The notes beneath the pieces were generated by a model, which saw only the letters and a list, made by a program, of their open reading frames with translations, searched no databases and was not told the DNA's origin. Positions 1-6,579 of a stretch of DNA of 9,358 nt are shown in pieces. How positions within the stretch are numbered: position 1 is the first letter of the stretch; the number at the start of each line of letters is the position of its first letter. Source of the stretch: Halanaerobiales bacterium (GTDB lineage Bacteria; Bacillota; Halanaerobiia; Halanaerobiales; JADQBU01); assembly GCA_016278435.1 (NCBI GenBank), contig JADQBU010000330.1:1-9358 (forward strand), written 5' to 3'. The translations under genes were made by a program, and so were the position numbers.

Positions 1-843
1 AGATATATTGCACCCTATGCCGGCTGTGCAATTGGTGAATATTTTATGTATGAAGAAGATCGTGACGTTCTAATTATTTATGATGATCTATCAAAACATG
101 CTGAAGCTTACCGGGCTATGTCACTGCTTCTGCGGCGTCCTCCCGGACGTGAAGCTTATCCCGGAGATGTATTTTATCTTCATTCACGTCTGCTGGAAAG
201 GGCAGCTAAACTGAGTGACGAAATGGGTGGGGGTTCATTAACTGCCCTGCCAATTATTGAGACCAAGGCTGGAGATGTTTCAGCCTATATTCCTACTAAT
301 GTTATTTCTATTACTGACGGTCAGATTTATCTCGAGAGTGAACTCTTCTTCAGTGGTGTAAGACCGGCTATTAATGTTGGGATCTCTGTTTCCAGGGTTG
401 GTGGAGATGCTCAGATTAAAGCCATGAAGAGTGTAGCTGGAACCCTGAGATTGGATCTATCTCAGTACCGGGAACTGGAGGCTTTTTCCCAGTTTGGTTC
501 TGACCTGGATCAGGCTACTAAGAGAAAACTGAATAGAGGGGAAAGGATTGTTGAGATCTTAAAACAGCCCCAGTATGAACCGATGACTGTAGAAGATCAG
601 ATAATGATTATTTACACTGCCGTTAGAGGTTTTCTCGATGATATACCTGTTGATAATATTGAGCGTTTTGAAAATGAGTTTTTAAACTATCTGGATGCTA
701 ACCATCCTGAAATAGGTGAAAAGATCCAGGAAGAAGAGAAACTTACAGATGAGATTGAAGAATTATTAAAAGAGGCAATCAAGGAGTTCAAGAAAACCTT
801 TGCAGTGATTGAATCAAGTATAGTTGGCAGCACCGAAGAGTAA
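1..843 (+). CDS. atpA: ATP synthase F1 subunit alpha, C-terminal part (5' end outside window)
   Basis: The frame is open from base 1, so the gene enters from the left and 280 residues of its C-terminal part are visible. The alpha subunit forms the non-catalytic positions of the F1 hexamer and completes the catalytic sites of beta on the cytoplasmic face of the membrane. The visible sequence begins in the nucleotide-binding domain (YIAPYAGCAIGEYF, then the Walker B-like LIIYDDLSKHA) and continues through VISITDGQIYLE. It contains GISVSRVGGDAQ, whose arginine (codon 394-396) is the arginine finger reaching into the beta catalytic site. The remainder is the helical C-terminal domain with a charged Glu/Lys-rich tail. 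It ends 22 bases before atpG, as in a standard atp operon. The Walker A region is not in the window. No lesion is seen. Confidence 0.97.
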   Translation, partial: RYIAPYAGCAIGEYFMYEEDRDVLIIYDDLSKHAEAYRAMSLLLRRPPGREAYPGDVFYLHSRLLERAAKLSDEMGGGSLTALPIIETKAGDVSAYIPTNVISITDGQIYLESELFFSGVRPAINVGISVSRVGGDAQIKAMKSVAGTLRLDLSQYRELEAFSQFGSDLDQATKRKLNRGERIVEILKQPQYEPMTVEDQIMIIYTAVRGFLDDIPVDNIERFENEFLNYLDANHPEIGEKIQEEEKLTDEIEELLKEAIKEFKKTFAVIESSIVGSTEE

Positions 844-865
844 TTTTTGAATTGAGGTGAGTCCT

Positions 866-1756
866 ATGGAGACGATGCGAGATATAAAGCGTCGTATTAA
901 CAGTGTTAAAAATACACAGAAGATCACCCGGGCAATGAAGATGGTTGCTGCTGCTAAGCTGAGAAATTCACAGAAAAAAGCAGAGGCAGCCCGTCCGTTT
1001 TTTATTAAGACCAGAACGATTCTGGCTGATGTTGTAAAATATTCCGGTGATCTAAAAGAACATCCCCTGTTGATTGAAAGGGAGGTTGAAAATCCTCTTT
1101 ATATCGCTATTAATGGCGACCGCGGTTTATGTGGAGCCTATAATAATAATATTATTGACAGGGTTGAAGAATGTACTGAGGGAAATAAAGATATAAGCTT
1201 ACTTTTAATCGGTAAGAAGGTCCGGGATTATTTCCGGCGCAGAAACTATAATATTATATCTGAGTATGTCAAGATTGATGATTATCCTGATTTTGAATTT
1301 GCCAGTAAAATTGCGGATGAGGTAATCTCCCTTTTCACAGAAGGGATAGTAGATGGGGTCTATCTGATCTATACCCATTTTAATTCCGCCATCAGTCAGA
1401 CTGTTAAAACGATTAATATTTTACCGGTAGAACCGGAGATTGAGGGGGAGGAAGTTCAGATTTCAAGACCAGATGAAGAGGGGGAAGAAAAATTCCAGGT
1501 TGATTATATCTATGAACCCTCACCAAAGGAGGTCCTCGATATCTTGCTCCCACAATATATTGAAAATGTTCTTTATTCAGCCCTGTTGGAAGCCAAGGCA
1601 AGTGAATTTGGTTCCAGAATGACTGCCATGGATTCAGCAACAGATAATGCCAGTGAAATGATTGATGAATTAACACTCTCTTATAACAGGGCCCGCCAGG
1701 CTGAGATTACTAAGGAAATTACAGAGATTGTTGGTGGAGCTGAAGCCCTGGAATAA
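866..1756 (+). CDS. atpG: ATP synthase F1 subunit gamma
   Basis: Gamma is the central rotor shaft of F1, coupling rotation of the membrane c-ring to catalysis in alpha3beta3. The N-terminal helix (METMRDIKRRINSVKNTQKITRAMKMVAAAKLR) and C-terminal helix (DSATDNASEMIDELTLSYNRARQAEITKEITEIVGGAEAL) are the two conserved coiled-coil segments of the family. The middle, including AINGDRGLCGAYNNN near residues 80-95, is the globular Rossmann-like part. I place the start at ATG 866: GAGGTGA at 854-860 sits five bases upstream and the protein then begins like other gamma subunits. An in-frame GTG at 857 lies inside that ribosome binding site and is unlikely. Length is 296 residues, normal for the family. 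An acidic insert (EIEGEEVQISRPDEEGEE) lies near residues 190-210, a region that varies between species. Confidence 0.97.
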   Translation: METMRDIKRRINSVKNTQKITRAMKMVAAAKLRNSQKKAEAARPFFIKTRTILADVVKYSGDLKEHPLLIEREVENPLYIAINGDRGLCGAYNNNIIDRVEECTEGNKDISLLLIGKKVRDYFRRRNYNIISEYVKIDDYPDFEFASKIADEVISLFTEGIVDGVYLIYTHFNSAISQTVKTINILPVEPEIEGEEVQISRPDEEGEEKFQVDYIYEPSPKEVLDILLPQYIENVLYSALLEAKASEFGSRMTAMDSATDNASEMIDELTLSYNRARQAEITKEITEIVGGAEALE

Positions 1757-1791
1757 ATATTGAGATCTAAATCAGAATTGAATCCAGGTAA

Positions 1792-1797
1792 AGGAGG
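1792..1797 (+). promoter_or_regulatory. Ribosome binding site deciding the atpD start
   Basis: AGGAGG, a full match to the anti-Shine-Dalgarno core, lies seven bases before GTG 1805. It rules out the in-frame TTG at 1760, which would add 15 residues unlike any beta subunit N-terminus and has no good ribosome binding site of its own. Confidence 0.85.
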
Positions 1798-1804
1798 AAT
1801 TTTT

Positions 1805-3223
1805 GTGAGTGAGACACAGAATGTTGGCCGGGTAATACAGGTAATTGGACCGGTAGTTGACCTGGAGTTCCCCGGGGGTGAATTGCCGGAAATATATAAT
1901 GCTGTTTCAGTTATCAAGGGTAAAGATGAAGAAGAAGATTTAATTGTAGAAGTTATGCAGCAGCTGGGTGATAACAGGGTTCGCTGTGTAGCTATGTCTT
2001 CAACAGATGGACTTGTCCGCGGTATGGAGGCCCGGGACCAGGGTCAGCCAATCAGTGTACCGGTTGGGGACAAGGTGCTGGGCAGGATTTTCAATGTCCT
2101 CGGTGAGACTATCGATAAAAAAGGCCCGGTCGAGACAGAAGAGCGGATGCCCATTCACCGGGATGCACCCAGTTATGAAGAACAGGAAACTACTACCGAG
2201 ATTTTTGAAACCGGAATCAAGGTTATAGATTTACTGGCACCTTATGCCCGTGGTGGGAAAGTCGGCCTCTTCGGGGGTGCTGGAGTAGGCAAAACAGTTC
2301 TAATTATGGAATTGATTAATAATATTGCTACAGAACATGGTGGTTATTCTGTCTTTGGTGGTGTTGGTGAAAGAACCAGAGAAGGTAATGACTTAATGAT
2401 TGAGATGACGGAGTCAGGGGTTATGGAGAAGGTGGCTATGGTCTTTGGCCAGATGAACGAACCACCGGGAGCCAGGATGAGAGTTGGTCTTTCTGCTCTG
2501 ACAATGGCTGAATATTTCCGGGATGAAGAGGGACAGGATGTTCTTCTGTTTATCGATAACATCTTCCGTTTTATTCAGGCTGGTTCAGAGGTTTCGGCTC
2601 TGCTGGGCAGGATGCCTTCTGCTGTTGGTTATCAGCCGACACTTGCCCATGATGTAGGAATGCTGCAGGAGAGAATTACATCGACAAGGAAGGGTTCAAT
2701 TACTTCAGTACAGGCTATTTATGTTCCTGCAGATGACCTGACTGACCCGGCACCGGCTACAACCTTTGCTCATCTGGATGCCACTACGGTTTTATCGAGG
2801 TCGATTGTGGAAAAGGGGATATACCCGGCAGTTGACCCCCTTGATTCAACTTCATCCATTCTTGACCCCCGGGTAATAGGGGAAGAGCATTATAAAATAG
2901 CCAGAAGGGTACAGGAGGTACTACAGGAATATAAGGAACTTCAGGATATCATAGCAATTCTGGGTATGGATGAATTATCGGAAGAGGATAAAATTATTGT
3001 TAACCGGGCCCGCAGGATTGAGAGATTCCTCTCCCAACCATTTTTTGTGGCTGAACAGTTTACTGGTACCCCGGGTAAATATGTAGAATTGGATGATACT
3101 ATCCAGGGTTTTAAAGAGATACTGGATGGAAAGCATGACAAACTACCTGAGGAAGCTTTTTATATGGTTGGTTCCATAGAGGAAGCTGTTGAAAAAGCGA
3201 AAAAGCTTGAAGCAGGTGAATAA
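1805..3223 (+). CDS. atpD: ATP synthase F1 subunit beta (catalytic)
   Basis: Beta carries the catalytic nucleotide sites that make ATP from ADP and phosphate or hydrolyse it in reverse. From the GTG start the protein is 472 residues, a normal length. It opens with the beta-barrel domain (VGRVIQVIGPVVDLEF). The Walker A motif GGAGVGKT lies near residues 157-164 with the phosphate-binding lysine at about 163. The catalytic glutamate is in GERTREGND at about 189, and Walker B is LLFIDNIFRF with Asp at about 251. ALLGRMPSAVGYQPTL follows, and the C-terminal lever motif DELSEED is at about 389-395, where epsilon and gamma make contact. All key residues are present. It follows atpG by 48 bases and its stop TAA runs directly into the atpC start, pointing to translational coupling. 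Whether the enzyme uses protons or sodium cannot be told, because subunit c is not in the window. Confidence 0.98.
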   Translation: MSETQNVGRVIQVIGPVVDLEFPGGELPEIYNAVSVIKGKDEEEDLIVEVMQQLGDNRVRCVAMSSTDGLVRGMEARDQGQPISVPVGDKVLGRIFNVLGETIDKKGPVETEERMPIHRDAPSYEEQETTTEIFETGIKVIDLLAPYARGGKVGLFGGAGVGKTVLIMELINNIATEHGGYSVFGGVGERTREGNDLMIEMTESGVMEKVAMVFGQMNEPPGARMRVGLSALTMAEYFRDEEGQDVLLFIDNIFRFIQAGSEVSALLGRMPSAVGYQPTLAHDVGMLQERITSTRKGSITSVQAIYVPADDLTDPAPATTFAHLDATTVLSRSIVEKGIYPAVDPLDSTSSILDPRVIGEEHYKIARRVQEVLQEYKELQDIIAILGMDELSEEDKIIVNRARRIERFLSQPFFVAEQFTGTPGKYVELDDTIQGFKEILDGKHDKLPEEAFYMVGSIEEAVEKAKKLEAGE

Positions 3224-3226
3224 ATG

Positions 3227-3631
3227 ATGGCTGCAAAAGTTAAACTTGATATAGTAACTCCAGAAAAAACAGTTTATCGTGAAAAAATTAATGTATTAGA
3301 AGCTCCGGCTATCGACGGCTTAATTGGTATTCTGCCCCGCCATGCACCCATGGTAACTGCTCTGAAAACCGGTGTGTTGAGGATAAGGATTGATAATGAT
3401 CAGACTTTTATTTCGATCAGTAAGGGCTTTATGGAAGTCAAGCCAACCCAGATTAATGTGGTTGTGGCTACAGCAGAATTACCGGAAGAAATCGATGTGG
3501 GAAGGGCTGAGGCTGCTCTGGAAAGGGCTGAAAAAAGGCTGGAAAGTGAAGATAAAGATGTCGATACTCCCAGAGCAAAATTTGCCCTGGAGAGAGCCCT
3601 GGCCAGGTTAAAAGCAGCAGGGAAAAGATAA
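3227..3631 (+). CDS. atpC: ATP synthase F1 subunit epsilon
   Basis: Epsilon sits on the rotor foot, links gamma to the c-ring and can inhibit ATP hydrolysis. The N-terminal beta-sandwich (KLDIVTPEKTVY, then GLIGILPRHAPMVTALKTGVLRI) occupies roughly residues 1-85. A two-helix C-terminal domain (VGRAEAALERAEKRLE, then RAKFALERALARLK) follows. IDVGRA at about residues 89-94 matches the I/L-D-x-x-R-A ATP-binding motif described for the Bacillus PS3 epsilon. Two tandem ATG codons occur at 3224 and 3227. I prefer 3227 (134 residues) because AGGTGA at 3214-3219 is then seven bases away and the product begins MAAKVKL like relatives; 3224 (135 residues) is possible. It is the last gene of the operon and is followed by a terminator. 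Confidence 0.96.
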   Translation: MAAKVKLDIVTPEKTVYREKINVLEAPAIDGLIGILPRHAPMVTALKTGVLRIRIDNDQTFISISKGFMEVKPTQINVVVATAELPEEIDVGRAEAALERAEKRLESEDKDVDTPRAKFALERALARLKAAGKR

Positions 3632-3636
3632 AAACT

Positions 3637-3660
3637 GCCCCGGTAAAGGGGCTTTTTTTT
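3637..3660 (+). terminator. Rho-independent terminator of the atp operon
   Basis: A perfect 5-bp GC stem, GCCCC (3637-3641) against GGGGC (3648-3652), with a six-base loop is followed directly by eight T residues (3653-3660). It lies five bases after the atpC stop codon, closes the ATP synthase operon and separates it from the next promoter. Confidence 0.92.
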
Positions 3661-3679
3661 GAGTAACAAGGTAGGTATT

Positions 3680-3708
3680 TTGTTAATACTATATAGTGAA
3701 AGTATTAT
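3680..3708 (+). promoter_or_regulatory. Candidate housekeeping promoter for the yueI-like gene
   Basis: TTGTTA (3680-3685) and TATTAT (3703-3708) are separated by exactly 17 bases, a good sigma-A-type arrangement. It lies just after the atp terminator and about 65 bases before the next start codon. Transcription would begin near 3715. Strand, spacing and context fit, but the call rests on consensus matching only. Confidence 0.65.
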
Positions 3709-3771
3709 CCAGATTTAAATTATAAGATTATAAATAGAATAGTAAAGCTATTTTAACTGTGGGTGATTGTA

Positions 3772-4137
3772 ATGAATAAGGAGAATAGTGAACTGGAAGA
3801 AAAAGTTAAACAGGGAATTTATGGAGAACCCGAAATAAAAAAAGAAGAGAAGAATAGATATCTGGGTGAGTTCAGGGAACGTGTTATTCACTATCTTTCC
3901 CATGACCAGGTTCTGGAAGAAGGTACCTATCCGGAAATCGAAGAGGCTCTTAAAGATAAGCGAGCCCATACACTGGTAGTAGATAGGAAGATTGAACTAA
4001 AATATGCTCACGATTATATCAAACTGGCCCGTGAAAATAATATCAGATTCAAAAGAGTTGATTCTCCTGACTTCAAAGGTAATGTGGGATTGGTAGTTGT
4101 CAGCGATAAAGCAGTTAAAGAAAATAATGGTGAATAA
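3772..4137 (+). CDS. yueI: YueI/DUF1694 family protein of unknown function
   Basis: A 121-residue soluble protein with no signal peptide or membrane segment. The first 30 residues are highly charged (Glu/Lys-rich). The following part (GEFRERVIHYLSHDQVLEEGTYPEIEEALKD, then a hydrophobic strand HTLVVDRKIELKYAHDYIKLARENNIRFKRVD and a final strand NVGLVVVSDKAV) is what I recognise as the YueI/DUF1694 family of Firmicutes. Its biochemical role is not known, so the symbol is by family only. The start at ATG 3772 has GGGTGA (3761-3766) five bases upstream; an in-frame GTG at 3763 lies inside that ribosome binding site. It has its own promoter after the atp terminator and precedes murA. No clear GC-rich terminator separates it from murA, so some co-transcription is possible. 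Confidence 0.8.
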   Translation: MNKENSELEEKVKQGIYGEPEIKKEEKNRYLGEFRERVIHYLSHDQVLEEGTYPEIEEALKDKRAHTLVVDRKIELKYAHDYIKLARENNIRFKRVDSPDFKGNVGLVVVSDKAVKENNGE

Positions 4138-4153
4138 TGGTAGAGAAGTAGTG

Positions 4154-4182
4154 TTGAAAATAAGGGTTATATCTGATAATAT
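4154..4182 (+). promoter_or_regulatory. Strong candidate promoter upstream of murA (distal)
   Basis: TTGAAA (4154-4159) and TAATAT (4177-4182) are spaced by 17 bases, and TG at 4174-4175 gives an extended -10 element. Transcription would start near 4189, leaving a leader of about 90 bases before the murA GTG. The -10 element overlaps the left arm of the inverted repeat at 4178-4201. Confidence 0.72.
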
Positions 4183-4201
4183 TTAAAGGAGTTTAAATAT
4201 T
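4178..4201 (+). repeat. Perfect 10-bp inverted repeat overlapping the murA promoter
   Basis: AATATTTAAA (4178-4187) and TTTAAATATT (4192-4201) are exact reverse complements around the four-base centre GGAG, with T residues continuing to 4204. In DNA it could be an operator, since the left arm shares bases with the -10 element at 4177-4182. In RNA it could be a weak AT-rich terminator for the yueI transcript. The sequence does not decide between these. Confidence 0.6.
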
Positions 4202-4202
4202 T

Positions 4203-4231
4203 TTCACGAAATACTAATATGTGAATATAAT
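4203..4231 (+). promoter_or_regulatory. Second candidate murA promoter (proximal)
   Basis: A perfect TATAAT (4226-4231) sits 17 bases after a weak -35, TTCACG (4203-4208). TTCAC (4203-4207) and GTGAA (4221-4225) form a short dyad across the spacer. Transcription would begin near 4238, just before the palindrome at 4243. It is weaker than the distal promoter because of its poor -35. Confidence 0.45.
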
Positions 4232-4242
4232 ATATTTGTATT

Positions 4243-4279
4243 ACCTTTAAAGGTGGAATAGAAAGGGGCTTTTAAAGGT
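4243..4279 (+). promoter_or_regulatory. Possible RNA stem covering the murA start codon
   Basis: ACCTTTAAA (4243-4251) is an exact complement of TTTAAAGGT (4271-4279), which includes the first two bases of the GTG start. G-U and G-C pairs (4252-4254 with 4268-4270) would extend it into the ribosome binding site AAAGGGG (4262-4268). The same left arm is also half of a 12-bp palindrome, ACCTTTAAAGGT (4243-4254), so two folds compete. TTTAAAGGTGG occurs twice (4246-4256 and 4271-4281). A translational switch is possible but unproven. Confidence 0.4.
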
Positions 4280-5525
4280 GGGTAAATTTCTTATAAACGG
4301 TCAAACACCTTTACATGGAAAAGTTAAAGTTAGTGGAGCAAAAAATGCAGCTTTACCGATACTTGCGGCATCACTGCTGGCAGATACTCCCAGTAGATTG
4401 TTGGATATACCCCAACTGAGAGATGTAACTAATTTATGTACAATTATGCGGAAGATGGGTGCTACTGTTCAACGGGAAGGCAAGGAAATCTTCATCGATC
4501 CAGGGTCCCTGAATATACAGGAAGCCGACCATGATTTAGCCAGGAAATTAAGGGCATCATATTATATCCTTGGTGTTTTGCTTTCAAAAAATCACCGGGC
4601 CAGAACAAGTCTACCAGGAGGTTGTAATATCGGCAACCGCCCCATAGATCTGCATTTAAAAGGGTTTAAAGCCCTGGGGGCCGAGGTTTCACTCGACCAT
4701 GGGGTTGTTGATGTTAAAGCCGATAAATTAGCAGGAAACCGCATTTATCTGGATTATCCCAGTGTTGGAGCCACGATCAATATTATGCTGGCTGCAACTC
4801 TGGCTGAAGGGCGGACAATAATTGAAAATGCAGCCCGGGAGCCCGAGATAGTAGACCTGGCAAACTACTTAACAGTTATGGGTGCTGATATTAAGGGCGT
4901 AGGTACTGATATTATCAAAATTAATGGAATTGAGCGACTGGAGGGTGCAGAACACCGTATCATTCCAGATCGGATTGAAGCCGGTACTTTTATGATTGCA
5001 TCTGCCCTGACCGGCGGTGATGTTTATGTTAAAAATGTGTTATCTGAACATATAAAACCGCTGATTGCCAAGTTAAAAGAAATGGAAGTAATTCTGGAAG
5101 AGGATATTTCAGGAGTCAGGGTTAAGGGAGTAGATAAATTAAAAACAGTTGATATTAAAACTCTTCCCTATCCCGGTTTTCCGACTGACCTACAGTCACA
5201 GATGATGGTTTTATTAACCCAGGCAGATGGAACCAGTCTGGTCAATGAGACTGTCTGGGAGAACCGCTTTATGCATGTAGACGAATTAAAGAGAATGGGG
5301 GCCGATATCAAGATCGATGGACACAGTGCCCTGATAAAACCAAGTAGACTAACAGGTGCAGAGGTGACTGCAACTGACCTTAGAGCCGGGGCAGCATTGA
5401 TACTGGCTGGACTGGCAGCTGAAGGCCAGACTGAAATCACTGATATTTATCACATTGAACGCGGCTATGAAAATATAAGTGGTAAACTGGCAAGCCTGGG
5501 AGCAAAAATTAAAAAAATAGATTAA
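4278..5525 (+). CDS. murA: UDP-N-acetylglucosamine 1-carboxyvinyltransferase (MurA)
   Basis: MurA transfers enolpyruvate from phosphoenolpyruvate to UDP-GlcNAc in the cytoplasm, the first committed step of peptidoglycan precursor synthesis and the target of fosfomycin. The 415-residue protein spans the usual length. VSGAKNAALPI carries the conserved Lys22 and Asn23. The active-site loop has Cys116 in SLPGGCNIGNRPIDLH, so the enzyme is of the fosfomycin-sensitive Cys type and not the Asp variant. Asp304 in PGFPTDLQSQMM is the proposed catalytic base position. The conserved arginines in DLRAGAAL (about 369) and HIERGYENI (about 395) are also present. The start is GTG 4278, with AAAGGGG (4262-4268) nine bases upstream. 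It precedes spoIID as in many clostridia, where this copy often supplies the vegetative enzyme. Confidence 0.97.
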   Translation: MGKFLINGQTPLHGKVKVSGAKNAALPILAASLLADTPSRLLDIPQLRDVTNLCTIMRKMGATVQREGKEIFIDPGSLNIQEADHDLARKLRASYYILGVLLSKNHRARTSLPGGCNIGNRPIDLHLKGFKALGAEVSLDHGVVDVKADKLAGNRIYLDYPSVGATINIMLAATLAEGRTIIENAAREPEIVDLANYLTVMGADIKGVGTDIIKINGIERLEGAEHRIIPDRIEAGTFMIASALTGGDVYVKNVLSEHIKPLIAKLKEMEVILEEDISGVRVKGVDKLKTVDIKTLPYPGFPTDLQSQMMVLLTQADGTSLVNETVWENRFMHVDELKRMGADIKIDGHSALIKPSRLTGAEVTATDLRAGAALILAGLAAEGQTEITDIYHIERGYENISGKLASLGAKIKKID

Positions 5526-5532
5526 GTAATTG

Positions 5533-5561
5533 TTATACTCCTCTAAAGTATGTCATAGATA
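5533..5561 (+). promoter_or_regulatory. Candidate sigma-E (mother-cell) promoter for spoIID
   Basis: TTATACT (5533-5539) and CATAGATA (5554-5561) are separated by 14 bases. The sigma-E consensus I use is roughly KMATATT, 14 bases, CATACAnT. Each half matches at five of seven informative positions. In B. subtilis spoIID is sigma-E dependent. Transcription would start near 5568, within the right arm of the hairpin described separately. The match is partial, so confidence is moderate. Confidence 0.5.
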
Positions 5562-5575
5562 TATTTTAGAGGAGT
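5537..5575 (+). promoter_or_regulatory. Hairpin sequestering the spoIID ribosome binding site
   Basis: ACTCCTCTAAA (5537-5547) is an exact 11-bp complement of TTTAGAGGAGT (5565-5575), with a 17-base loop. The right arm contains the spoIID Shine-Dalgarno sequence GAGGAG (5569-5574). No T-run follows, so this is not a typical terminator. A transcript reading through from murA would carry both arms and hide the ribosome binding site; a transcript starting near 5568 would lack the left arm and be free for translation. Confidence 0.65.
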
Positions 5576-5582
5576 GATTTCA

Positions 5583-6518
5583 TTGAATAAAATAGGATAT
5601 CTGATATTATTTATATTTATAATATTAATTGTTATTCCCCTGGTTATGCTCAAGGGATTTTTGTTTTTTCAGAAACAGGAAGGGCCTGAAGTAATTCGGG
5701 TTTATAATTACAGGGAAGACAAGGTAGTTACCATGGAGTTAAGTGATTATTTGAAGGGTGTTGTAGCAGCAGAGATGCCTGCAACCTATAAAATGGAAGC
5801 GTTAAAAGCCCAGGCTGTAGCTGCCAGAACCTACACCTTAAAAAAGATTGAGGCATCATCTGAGAAACACCCCGGAGCTGATATATGTACTGATTACCAC
5901 TGCTGTCAGGCCTGGATTTCTGAAAAGGAGATGAAGGATAGATGGGGTTTTCTTCCCTATTTCTATTACTGGTCCCGGATAACAAATGCTGTTGAGGATA
6001 CTAAAGGTGAAGTAATTGTATATAACAACCAGCTGATCGATGCAGTATACCATAGTAATAGTGGGGGAAAAACTGAAGATGGGGGAGTTGTCTGGAGTGA
6101 GGATGTCCCCTATTTAAAAAGTGTAGAAAGTCCCTATGATAAGAACGGCCGTAATAATTATTTACATAATAAAAGATTTTCTTTTTCAGAGTTAAGCCAG
6201 GAACTGGGAACTGAGATTAAAAATAAGAAGATAGAAATTCTTGAATTGAGCCAGTCTGGACGGGTACTCAAGATACAAATTGGAGATAATACCTATACAG
6301 GTAGAGAAATTCGTAGTAAACTTAATCTTTCTTCAACCTTGTTTGAAATAAAGACTTCAGGTGAGCAGGTATTATTTACAGTTTATGGTAATGGTCACGG
6401 AGTTGGTATGAGTCAGGATGGGGCAGATGGATATGCCCGCCATGGTTATAATTATAAACAGATTATCAGGCATTTTTATCAGGGTGTAGAAATAGTTAGT
6501 TATAATAAGATAAAATAA
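5583..6518 (+). CDS. spoIID: Stage II sporulation protein D (SpoIID), peptidoglycan lytic transglycosylase
   Basis: SpoIID cleaves glycan strands during engulfment, working with SpoIIP and SpoIIM in the mother-cell membrane (neither partner is in the window). An N-terminal membrane anchor (GYLILFIFIILIVIPLVML, about residues 4-23) precedes the extracytoplasmic domain. The catalytic glutamate lies in LKGVVAAEMPATYKMEALKAQAVAARTY (about residue 64). ICTDYHCCQAW holds a C-x5-C pair (about Cys102 and Cys108), at the spacing of the zinc-binding cysteines described for C. difficile SpoIID. HSNSGGKTE and the C-terminal GNGHGVGMSQDGADGYARHG are further family signatures. I choose TTG 5583 (311 residues), eight bases after GAGGAG; the upstream in-frame GTG 5574 overlaps that ribosome binding site. 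The gene looks intact. It lies between murA and spoIIQ. Confidence 0.95.
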   Translation: MNKIGYLILFIFIILIVIPLVMLKGFLFFQKQEGPEVIRVYNYREDKVVTMELSDYLKGVVAAEMPATYKMEALKAQAVAARTYTLKKIEASSEKHPGADICTDYHCCQAWISEKEMKDRWGFLPYFYYWSRITNAVEDTKGEVIVYNNQLIDAVYHSNSGGKTEDGGVVWSEDVPYLKSVESPYDKNGRNNYLHNKRFSFSELSQELGTEIKNKKIEILELSQSGRVLKIQIGDNTYTGREIRSKLNLSSTLFEIKTSGEQVLFTVYGNGHGVGMSQDGADGYARHGYNYKQIIRHFYQGVEIVSYNKIK

Positions 6519-6528
6519 GGTAAATTAT

Positions 6529-6558
6529 GTATAATATGTTCCATTTCTGGAAAGAATA
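6529..6558 (+). promoter_or_regulatory. Sigma-F (forespore) promoter for spoIIQ
   Basis: GTATA (6529-6533), a 15-base spacer and GGAAAGAATA (6549-6558) match every informative position of the sigma-F consensus as I recall it (GYWTA, 15 bases, GGnrAnAnTW). It lies in the 61-base gap between spoIID and the SpoIIQ-like gene. B. subtilis spoIIQ is likewise transcribed by sigma-F in the forespore. Transcription would start near 6564, giving a very short leader that still carries GGAGGT (6565-6570). Confidence 0.72.
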
Positions 6559-6579
6559 TTTTATGGAGGTGGACATATT

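Noticed and set aside
1413..1676. Antisense open frame within atpG
   Set aside because: Complement of a conserved coding region; no ribosome binding site or recognisable protein features.
1760..1804. TTG start giving a 15-residue longer AtpD
   Set aside because: AGGAGG is correctly spaced for GTG 1805, and the extra residues do not resemble beta-subunit N-termini.
1681..1917. Antisense open frame across the atpG-atpD junction
   Set aside because: Shadow of two conserved genes and their intergenic ribosome binding site; no family resemblance.
3400..3669. Antisense open frame over atpC and its terminator
   Set aside because: It would begin within the terminator hairpin region and has no supporting motif.
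3738..3752. Small hairpin AATAG-TAAAG-CTATT in the yueI leader
   Set aside because: Only 5 bp and AT-rich; expected by chance at this composition.
5168..5440. Antisense open frame within murA
   Set aside because: Composition follows the codon pattern of murA on the other strand; no start signals.
5537..5575. The hairpin upstream of spoIID as a rho-independent terminator of murA
   Set aside because: No T-run follows the right arm, and the arm contains the spoIID ribosome binding site, so an RBS-masking role explains it better.
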